Assembly (NCBI GenBank): GCA_948441955.1 | Contig: CAOJQZ010000071.1 | Location: 1 to 12,161 of the forward strand | Origin: an uncultured Lachnospiraceae bacterium | GTDB taxonomy: Bacteria; Bacillota; Clostridia; Lachnospirales; Lachnospiraceae | DNA: 12,161 nucleotides | Reading direction: 5' to 3' | In this document: in pieces, positions 7,276-12,161 of the stretch | Position numbering within the stretch: position 1 is the stretch's first letter | How the letters are laid out: every line of letters starts with the position of its first letter | Program-made: the position numbers and the translations under genes | The notes under the pieces: generated by a model | Told to the model about the DNA's origin: nothing | What the model saw: only the letters and a program-made list of their open reading frames with translations | The model's database searches: none

Positions 7276-10200
7276 TTACATGCCGCAAAACGTAAAACTA
7301 AACTCCAGCTTCTTATTTATATCCAGCAGATACTCCGGATGTGTACAGGAACCCCAGCTGTCGTCCCCTGCGATTCCCATCTGTCCTTTGGAAGCACGGA
7401 TCACCGTATAGTGCACATTGGGAAGCTCAAACGGATGCATTGCGTTTTCCATCTCATGAGGCGTATAGGGAAGCGCAGAAAAACTCATGGGGCCGTTTTC
7501 AGACGTCATAGCAAAGCGCATGCCTCTCCCCTTACGATCTGTCACCTCTGCATACCTTACCTCTTCTTTATTGCCGCACTCCTGGGGTACAAGATATTCC
7601 GCCATGTTATCCTTTACGAGATTCCGGTATATGCCAAGTTTTGCGCCCTTCTTACGGTCCGCATAAGTTTCTGCCGGACCAAGGCCGTACCATTTTACAT
7701 GGTCATAGTCTGCGCTGAGCTTAAACAACATACCAAATTCAGGCATATCTCCAAGCTCCTTTACCGGATCATAGGTCATTGTTGTCCTGATGCATCCGTC
7801 TCCAAACACTTCATAAGTCACCTGACACTGTGCGGCAGGCGTTGTATTCAGATTATAGGTGAATGTGATGGATATACTGTTTTCTCTTTCTATAACCTCT
7901 GGCTTACAAAGAGCAAACGCCTCGTCTCCCGCCGACTTATGAGACACATACATGCTGGCTGTCTTCCACTGGGCATAGCGCGCCGGCATCTGGTTTCCGC
8001 AGTCATTATCTACAGGCGCCCGCCAGAAGTTTGGCTTTGGTATCGTCTCAAGCATCTCTCTGCCGCCATACCTATAAGAAACAAGACCTCCATACATGAT
8101 CGAAAAGACTGCCTCGAAATGATCGCCTCTGACTCCGATGTTATGAGCGCTGCGGATAACTGTAATATTCTTTCTACAGGGCTCCTCCGTCTTTTTAATC
8201 TCATATACATACTGTCCAAATGCAACCTCATATCCTCTGTCTGCCCAGATTGTATCCTGCGCAAGATGGAAGGATACCGTAACTGTATACTCACCTGAAA
8301 CAGTTTCTTCCGGCAGAGGCAGCCTGTAAGTCTCCTCACTGAGCGGCGCTACATGTGTCTCGAGAGCTGCTTTTCTTATCATCTCTCCATTTCTCTCTAC
8401 AATCACACGGCACTCAAAAGTATCTGTATTTACAAATAAGTTCTTATTAATAATCTTAACTTCTGTTCTTCCTGCTTCTGCGGTAATGTTTTGATAATTA
8501 AATTTCACTTCCTGCATCTTTGGGGACACTTCCCGATTTCCATACACAATGCCGTTTCCGCTGAAGTTATAGTCCGTCGGACGCTCGCCGAAATCTCCGC
8601 CGTAGGCCTGGAATTCCTTACCGTAACGATCCTTCTTATAGATAGACTGATCGATATAATCCCAGATAAATCCGCCCTGATACAGCGGCTCCGTATCGGT
8701 CAGGTCTGTATATTTGTGCATTGCACCGCAGGAATTTCCCATTGCATGGGTATATTCGCAGCAGATAAACGGCTTACTTCTGTCTTTTCCCAGGAATTCC
8801 TTTATCTTTTCCACAGAAGTATACATCTGGCTTTCCATATCGCTTGTGTCATTATATCTGCGATCCCAGAACACCCCTTCATAATGCACCAGACGGGTGG
8901 GATCAAGCCTTCTGAAAAGCTGCGACATCTCATAGATATCCTTGCCGCCAAAGGATTCGTTTCCGCAGGACCAGATTAAAACTGCCGGGTGATTCTTATC
9001 TCTCTGATAGATGGAGTTCACACGATCCAGCATCATGTCAAGCCACTCCGGCCTGTCGTTGGGAACTACCCCTGAGCTGTCTCCTGTTTCCTGTACAAGA
9101 TCCCAGCTTCCGTGTGATTCCAGATTTGTCTCGTCAATCATATAAAGTCCATATTCATCACAAAGCCTGTAGATAAGAGAATCATCCGGGTAATGGCATG
9201 TCCGGATTGCATTGATATTATTTCTCTTCATTGTCTCAAGATCTTTACGAAGTTCTTCCTCGCTTACATGGCGTCCGCTTACTGCGCTGAACTCATGACG
9301 GTTTACACCCTTGAATACAATACGCTTTCCATTAAGCGTCATTATACGATCCTTCATTTCAAAACGCCGGAATCCCGCCTTTTCTGTGATAACCTCCATA
9401 AGTGCGCCGGACCCGTCATATACTGTAACTGTCAGGTCATAAAGGTTTGGCTCTTCCGCACTCCAAAGCGCCGGATTCTCTATGGTTTTAGAATAAGAAA
9501 CTTCCTTTTCAAGGGACGCATCCTCTTCAAATAGAATCCTGCCGTCTTTCCCAAGGCAGAACACAGCCCTGCCGCCTGCCGTTTCCTCTGCCGTTATCTT
9601 GAGGTTAACCGTAAGTTCCGCTTTTTTAAGCGTCTCATCCGGAATTGCACGAATCTGTATATCCTGTACATGAATATCAGGAATTGTATACAGATACACA
9701 TCTCTGTAAATACCGGAAAACCGGTAAAAATCCTGATCCTCGCACCAGCTTGAGGACGTCCACTTAAATACCTGCGCCGCCAGCTTATTTTCTCCGTCTT
9801 CTATAAATTCGGTAAGTTCAAACTCTGAGGGTGTAAAAGAATCCTCGCTGTACCCTGCAAATTTCCCGTTGAGCCAAAGGGCAAGCCCGCTCTCTGCCCC
9901 CTGGAAAGAGACAAATAATCTTTTCCCCTTCATTCTTTCCGGAACCGTAAAATATTTTACATAGCTTGCTACCGGATTAAAGTACGCCGGTATCTCTCCC
10001 GGCTGGATCTCATCATGCCCTTCCCACGGGTACTGCACGTTGGCATACTGGGGCGCGTCATACCCCTCCATCTGAATATGCGCCGGCACATGGATGTCGT
10101 CCCATGACCTGCAGCAGTAATCCTTCTCTTCAAATCCTTTCACCGCTGATTCATAATTACGCGCATAATGGAACTTCCAAACCCCGTTCAGACTCTCCTT

Positions 10201-10326
10201 AAAGCTTTCATTTCCTGTCTCCGCATCCAGCGCCGAAGCATAGTATCTGTGATCGGAATGAGCCTCAAGCCTCCGATCGCAAAAATACCTGGGATCCTTC
10301 ACCTTATCAAAATCAAATGTGTCCAT
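7276..10326 (-). CDS. lacZ: Beta-galactosidase, LacZ type, glycoside hydrolase family 2
   Basis: A 1016-aa cytosolic beta-galactosidase that hydrolyses terminal beta-galactosides such as lactose or galactobiose. Length is close to E. coli LacZ (1023 aa), with the same domain order: sugar-binding jelly roll (~20-215), immunoglobulin-like domain (~218-320), TIM barrel (~325-615), a second immunoglobulin-like domain, then the small beta-gal domain (~735-1015). Motifs are GIYRDVYL (205-212), NRHEFS (342-347), CHYP (377-380), WSCGNES (452-458) with Glu457 as acid/base, and CCEYTHAMGNS (522-532) with Glu524 as nucleophile, matching Glu461/Glu537 of E. coli LacZ. Late in the protein are WRAPVDND and WYGLGPAETYADR. 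AGGAGG at 10333-10338 is 6 nt before the ATG. It is first in an operon with GH53 and divergent from an AraC-type regulator that probably controls it. Pairing with a galactanase suggests the main substrate is short beta-1,4-galactan or galacto-oligosaccharide rather than lactose alone; that is inference. Confidence 0.96.
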   Translation of the reverse strand: MDTFDFDKVKDPRYFCDRRLEAHSDHRYYASALDAETGNESFKESLNGVWKFHYARNYESAVKGFEEKDYCCRSWDDIHVPAHIQMEGYDAPQYANVQYPWEGHDEIQPGEIPAYFNPVASYVKYFTVPERMKGKRLFVSFQGAESGLALWLNGKFAGYSEDSFTPSEFELTEFIEDGENKLAAQVFKWTSSSWCEDQDFYRFSGIYRDVYLYTIPDIHVQDIQIRAIPDETLKKAELTVNLKITAEETAGGRAVFCLGKDGRILFEEDASLEKEVSYSKTIENPALWSAEEPNLYDLTVTVYDGSGALMEVITEKAGFRRFEMKDRIMTLNGKRIVFKGVNRHEFSAVSGRHVSEEELRKDLETMKRNNINAIRTCHYPDDSLIYRLCDEYGLYMIDETNLESHGSWDLVQETGDSSGVVPNDRPEWLDMMLDRVNSIYQRDKNHPAVLIWSCGNESFGGKDIYEMSQLFRRLDPTRLVHYEGVFWDRRYNDTSDMESQMYTSVEKIKEFLGKDRSKPFICCEYTHAMGNSCGAMHKYTDLTDTEPLYQGGFIWDYIDQSIYKKDRYGKEFQAYGGDFGERPTDYNFSGNGIVYGNREVSPKMQEVKFNYQNITAEAGRTEVKIINKNLFVNTDTFECRVIVERNGEMIRKAALETHVAPLSEETYRLPLPEETVSGEYTVTVSFHLAQDTIWADRGYEVAFGQYVYEIKKTEEPCRKNITVIRSAHNIGVRGDHFEAVFSIMYGGLVSYRYGGREMLETIPKPNFWRAPVDNDCGNQMPARYAQWKTASMYVSHKSAGDEAFALCKPEVIERENSISITFTYNLNTTPAAQCQVTYEVFGDGCIRTTMTYDPVKELGDMPEFGMLFKLSADYDHVKWYGLGPAETYADRKKGAKLGIYRNLVKDNMAEYLVPQECGNKEEVRYAEVTDRKGRGMRFAMTSENGPMSFSALPYTPHEMENAMHPFELPNVHYTVIRASKGQMGIAGDDSWGSCTHPEYLLDINKKLEFSFTFCGM

Positions 10327-10341
10327 CGAAAACCTCCTGCT

Positions 10342-10359
10342 GAAAATTATATAATTTTC
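10342..10359. repeat. 18-bp perfect palindrome in the lacZ 5' leader
   Basis: GAAAATTATATAATTTTC reads the same on both strands. It lies just downstream of the lacZ -10 box (10363-10368), spanning roughly the start point to +15 of the lacZ transcript, and ends 3 nt before the AGCAGGAGG ribosome site. It could be a dimer operator or an AU hairpin in the leader. AT-rich sequence makes palindromes easier to get by chance, but 9-bp perfect arms are notable. Confidence 0.6.
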
Positions 10360-10362
10360 TTC

Positions 10363-10368
10363 ATTATA
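10363..10368 (-). promoter_or_regulatory. -10 box of the lacZ-GH53 operon
   Basis: A perfect TATAAT on the minus strand lies 36 nt upstream of the lacZ ATG. The matching -35 position (about 10385-10392) holds only CACTTT or ACTTTC, which is a poor match. This is what would be expected for a promoter that needs an activator such as the divergent AraC-family protein. Confidence 0.65.
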
Positions 10369-10375
10369 GTATACC

Positions 10376-10405
10376 TGGACAAAAGAAAGTGTAGTATGTT
10401 AAACT
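10376..10405 (+). promoter_or_regulatory. Probable promoter of the AraC-family regulator
   Basis: TGGACA (10376-10381, 5/6 match to TTGACA), an 18-nt spacer, then TAAACT (10400-10405) preceded by TGT, an extended -10. Transcription would start near 10412, leaving a leader of about 27 nt. It overlaps the upstream part of the opposing lacZ promoter, so one bound regulator could affect both. Confidence 0.45.
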
Positions 10406-10406
10406 A
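10389..10406 (+). promoter_or_regulatory. Candidate operator, copy 1 (GTGT-n2-TATG-n2-AAACTA)
   Basis: GTGTAGTATGTTAAACTA shares the blocks GTGT, TATG and AAACTA, in order, with 11900-11915 upstream of the transporter gene, but with one extra base in each gap. It lies inside the araC promoter spacer and -10, and just upstream of the weak lacZ -35 position. It is a candidate AraC-protein site; the differing gaps and AT-rich context keep confidence low. Confidence 0.3.
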
Positions 10407-10438
10407 AATAATATAACATTTAGAAACAGGTGATACAT

Positions 10439-11248
10439 ATGCCGATACATTTTAGAAATTCTCCTGTAAACGAGCCGTTTATCCTGGATTCCATCGGAAA
10501 TCACTGGAGTCAGGACAGAGTCTTACGCCCAAAAGGATACCCTCTCTACCACTATCTCCACACAGAAAAAGGACAGGGGGTTATTGACGCCCAGGGAAAA
10601 ACCTATACGTTAAATGAAGGGGAAGGAATTTTGATCGCCCCTTATCTTCATCACACCTATGGAAAAAATACTGAAACCTGGCTGACCTCTTTTGTTACAT
10701 TCACCGGAACAATTGACAGCAGCATTTCCAAAATTGTAGGAGACCGCCAGATCATTTTCGTTGAAAAGGAACAGGGCGCGCTTATAAGCGCTCTGATTGA
10801 CTCCATCATGGATGACTGGAATATTCTTGCCGCTGACAACCGTGCCCTTTCCATCAGGTGCTACTGCCTGCTGATGCATTTTGCGGACAGTATTCATACC
10901 CGCTCCCTCTCAGGAGAACCCTTGTATGTACAATATGTAGAACCGGTAATAAAAGAGATTGAAACACATTTTGATTCTACAGAGCTTACCGCCTCAGGCC
11001 TGAGCGAACAGGTTTTCATTACGCCCCAGTACCTGTCCCGCCTGTTCCGGCGGTTTTTAGGACGTTCTGTCTACGAATACCTGACGGCCTACCGGATCAA
11101 CCGGGCAAGAGAACTGCTGGTCTCCAATCCTCGCATGGAGGTACAGCAGATCGCAGGACTTACCGGGTTTTCCGATACAAGCCATTTCATCGCCATGTTC
11201 CGGAAGGTAACCGGAGTAACACCGCTTGAATTCCGCAGGTTAAACTGA
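10439..11248 (+). CDS. AraC-family transcriptional regulator (cupin plus double HTH)
   Basis: A 269-aa DNA-binding regulator. The N-terminal part (~30-100) is a cupin-like sugar-sensing domain, with LHTEKGQGVID followed by LNEGEGILIAPYLHHTYG. The C-terminal part (~165-269) is the AraC DNA-binding domain: first HTH around 183-204 (LSEQVFITPQYLSRLFRR), second around 233-255 (VQQIAGLTGFSDTSHFIAMFRK), and the family ending VTGVTPLEFRR. A GTG at 10430 could extend the frame by three codons, but AGGTG (10428-10432) lies 6 nt before the ATG at 10439 and overlaps that GTG, so the ATG is the start. It is divergent from lacZ-GH53 with only 112 nt between the start codons, the usual arrangement for a local activator. 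The ligand is probably a galactoside or a breakdown product; that is inference from neighbours. Confidence 0.95.
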   Translation: MPIHFRNSPVNEPFILDSIGNHWSQDRVLRPKGYPLYHYLHTEKGQGVIDAQGKTYTLNEGEGILIAPYLHHTYGKNTETWLTSFVTFTGTIDSSISKIVGDRQIIFVEKEQGALISALIDSIMDDWNILAADNRALSIRCYCLLMHFADSIHTRSLSGEPLYVQYVEPVIKEIETHFDSTELTASGLSEQVFITPQYLSRLFRRFLGRSVYEYLTAYRINRARELLVSNPRMEVQQIAGLTGFSDTSHFIAMFRKVTGVTPLEFRRLN

Positions 11249-11290
11249 TATCATAGGCACATACATCTTAAAACAACGGAGGATTTTTCA

Positions 11291-11803
11291 ATGTATAATT
11301 ATAAAATTGTAGAACAAGTAAAGAGAAAGCAAAAACCTTTTGCCGGACTGCTTCGCAAAGTAATGATTATTTTCGGAGTACTGCTTTTACTTTTAGGCGT
11401 CACCATCTCACAGGGCTTTATGCTTCCCGGCTTTCTTCTGGTTGTTCTTTATGCGGCCTACAATATTTTCAGCCGGAAGGAATATGAATACACGATGGAA
11501 AATAATCAGCTTTCCATTGATGTCATATTCGGCAACAGATACAGAAGACCCGCACACCTCCTTGAACTGGATGCTATAGAGGTGGTCGCGCCCAACTGGC
11601 ATGAAGCTGTAGCCATGTACCGTAAAAACGACGGAACTGTCACTCTTCCTAAATATGACTACACCTCCTATGAAGAAGACACCCCTTTTTATACTATGAT
11701 TATTATGGAAAACCGCACAAAGATAAAACTGCTTCTTGATTTGTCTGACGAGATGCTGCAGATACTGAAAAGAAGATATCCTGACCGGGTTTTTCTTTCA
11801 TAA
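11291..11803 (+). CDS. Small two-TM membrane protein, DUF6106-like
   Basis: A 170-aa protein of unknown function that resembles, from memory, the clostridial DUF6106 family; the name is less sure than the gene. A basic N-terminus (EQVKRKQK, 8-15) precedes two adjacent hydrophobic helices (~24-40 and ~42-60). A soluble beta-rich domain follows (~64-155), including VVAPNWHEAV (98-107) and KYDYTSYEED (121-130), ending in a helix (~152-162). Basic residues around both helices suggest that both ends face the cytoplasm. GGAGGA (11278-11283) lies 7 nt before the ATG. It starts 42 nt after the AraC-family gene with no terminator seen between, so the two may be cotranscribed. The TM-hairpin plus beta-domain layout recalls each half of the 333-aa protein at 2670-3671, without clear sequence identity by eye. 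Confidence 0.85.
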   Translation: MYNYKIVEQVKRKQKPFAGLLRKVMIIFGVLLLLLGVTISQGFMLPGFLLVVLYAAYNIFSRKEYEYTMENNQLSIDVIFGNRYRRPAHLLELDAIEVVAPNWHEAVAMYRKNDGTVTLPKYDYTSYEEDTPFYTMIIMENRTKIKLLLDLSDEMLQILKRRYPDRVFLS

Positions 11804-11823
11804 GAATATCCGCTTCACAAAAC

Positions 11824-11842
11824 CAGACAAAAAAAATGTCTG
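11824..11842 (+). terminator. Weak hairpin after the DUF6106-like gene
   Basis: CAGACA (11824-11829) and TGTCTG (11837-11842) form a 6-bp stem around a loop of seven A, 21 nt after the stop codon. The following sequence TTGTTGACG is only partly T-rich, so termination would be inefficient at best. It is the only hairpin seen before the next promoter. Confidence 0.35.
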
Positions 11843-11883
11843 TTGTTGACGAAACTCATACAAATAGTACATGCTTGGTCGAA

Positions 11884-11912
11884 TTTGCACATTATACGAG
11901 TGTTTATGCAAA
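11884..11912. repeat. Inverted repeat TTTGCA-n17-TGCAAA upstream of the transporter gene
   Basis: TTTGCA at 11884-11889 and its complement TGCAAA at 11907-11912 are separated by 17 nt, roughly two helical turns centre to centre. The right arm overlaps candidate operator copy 2 and the -35 position of the promoter at 11931-11939. Six-base arms are short, so chance cannot be excluded. Confidence 0.3.
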
Positions 11913-11915
11913 CTA
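11900..11915 (+). promoter_or_regulatory. Candidate operator, copy 2 (GTGT-n1-TATG-n1-AAACTA)
   Basis: GTGTTTATGCAAACTA carries the same three blocks as 10389-10406 in the regulator/lacZ intergenic region, with gaps shorter by one base each. It overlaps the position where a -35 box for the transporter promoter would be, which suits either an activator or a repressor. No other copy was noticed in the window. Confidence 0.3.
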
Positions 11916-11930
11916 TCCTCTTTTTCATCT

Positions 11931-11939
11931 TGATATAAT
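11931..11939 (+). promoter_or_regulatory. Extended -10 promoter of the ABC transporter lipoprotein gene
   Basis: TGA followed by a perfect TATAAT (11934-11939) forms an extended -10 element. The -35 position (about 11911-11916) reads AACTAT and is not a match, consistent with dependence on the extended element or on an activator. The start would be near 11946, giving a 38-nt leader with AGGAGG at 11969-11974. Confidence 0.65.
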
Positions 11940-11983
11940 GTCCTCATAGAAAATACTTTGACAATAAAAGGAGGACAAAAAGT

Positions 11984-12161
11984 ATGAAGAAAAAGTTACT
12001 TTCAGTACTGCTTGCAGGCGCAATGGTTTTTTCACTTGCAGCATGCGGAAACAGCGGTTCCGGTGATGATTCATCCGCTGGGAATGAAGGAGGCGGTTCC
12101 GAGGGAGGAAACAAATTAACCGTATGGGCATGGGACCAGACCTTCAACATCAAGGCTATGG
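11984..12161 (+). CDS. ABC transporter solute-binding lipoprotein, probably sugar type (5' part only)
   Basis: Only the first 59 codons are in the window. MKKKLLSVLLAGAMVFSLAAC is a type II signal peptide: basic n-region, hydrophobic core, and lipobox LAAC with Cys21 as the lipidated residue. Residues 22-43 form a Gly/Ser/Asp/Glu-rich linker (positions such as GSGDDSS and GGGSEGG), typical of Gram-positive binding lipoproteins tethered outside the membrane. The mature domain opens KLTVWAWDQTF (44-54), the first beta strand usual in family 1 extracellular carbohydrate-binding proteins. AGGAGG at 11969-11974 is 9 nt before the ATG, and a promoter lies at 11931-11939. Position beside the AraC regulator and galactosidases suggests uptake of galacto-oligosaccharides; permease genes would be expected beyond the window. 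The substrate cannot be read from the visible part. Confidence 0.9.
   Translation, partial: MKKKLLSVLLAGAMVFSLAACGNSGSGDDSSAGNEGGGSEGGNKLTVWAWDQTFNIKAM

Noticed and set aside
7114..8298. 394-codon open frame on the plus strand
   Set aside because: It lies antisense to the GH53 start and the GH2 C-terminal part, which have clear family motifs; its translation has no recognisable domain and no ribosome site was evident.
10396..10419. Inverted repeat ATGTTA-n12-TAACAT in the regulator leader
   Set aside because: Arms are only 6 bp in very AT-rich sequence, with no second copy noticed at the transporter promoter; likely chance.
11844..11857. Possible cre (CcpA) site centred on CG in TTGACGAAACTC
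   Set aside because: Too many mismatches to TGWNANCGNTNWCA, at five fixed positions.
11958..11963. TTGACA that could be a -35 box
   Set aside because: No -10 box follows at 16-18 nt; that position falls on the start codon of the lipoprotein gene.

Overview
The window looks like chromosomal DNA of a gut-type Firmicute, most likely Lachnospiraceae. The reasons are moderate GC, strong AGGAGG ribosome binding sites, sigma-A-like promoters and the gene families present: an EFR1-type flavodoxin/ferredoxin, a Tet(M)-like translational GTPase, a DUF6106-like membrane protein, cytosolic GH36/GH2/GH53 glycosidases and a lipoprotein solute-binding protein. No phylogenetic test was possible. No RNA genes, insertion sequences or CRISPR arrays were seen, and no stretch over 300 bases lacks a gene.

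Left part (1-3671, minus strand): a tight three-gene unit read right to left. It starts at a clear promoter (3706-3734) and encodes a 333-aa membrane protein with two copies of a TM-hairpin plus beta-rich domain, then an EFR1-type flavodoxin/ferredoxin of 254 aa, then a Tet(M)-like ribosome-associated GTPase whose C-terminus lies beyond base 1. Gaps are 16 and 37 nt. The last gene looks like a tetracycline ribosomal protection protein in its GTPase core, but the domain IV loop that displaces the drug in Tet(M) is not conserved, so resistance should not be assumed.

Middle part (3856-10326): a galactoside-degrading island. A GH36 alpha-galactosidase runs rightward. Convergent to it is a two-gene operon of GH2 beta-galactosidase (LacZ type) and GH53 endo-beta-1,4-galactanase, running leftward. 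The two units meet at a 14-bp hairpin (6082-6113) that probably serves both. None of the three enzymes has a signal peptide, so all should act in the cytoplasm on imported oligosaccharides.

Right part (10327-12161): divergent from the GH2 gene is an AraC-family regulator (cupin plus double HTH) with overlapping promoters and an 18-bp perfect palindrome in the GH2 leader. It is followed by a small two-TM DUF6106-like protein, then a promoter and the first 59 codons of a lipoprotein of the sugar ABC transporter binding-protein class. The simplest reading is a small Gram-positive galactan or galacto-oligosaccharide utilisation locus: the binding protein and its presumed permeases beyond the window import oligomers, GH53 and GH2 cut beta-1,4-galactosyl chains to galactose, GH36 removes alpha-galactosyl units, and the AraC protein senses the sugar. 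A short related motif (GTGT-TATG-AAACTA with variable gaps) occurs both in the regulator/GH2 intergenic region and just upstream of the transporter promoter, and may be a shared operator.
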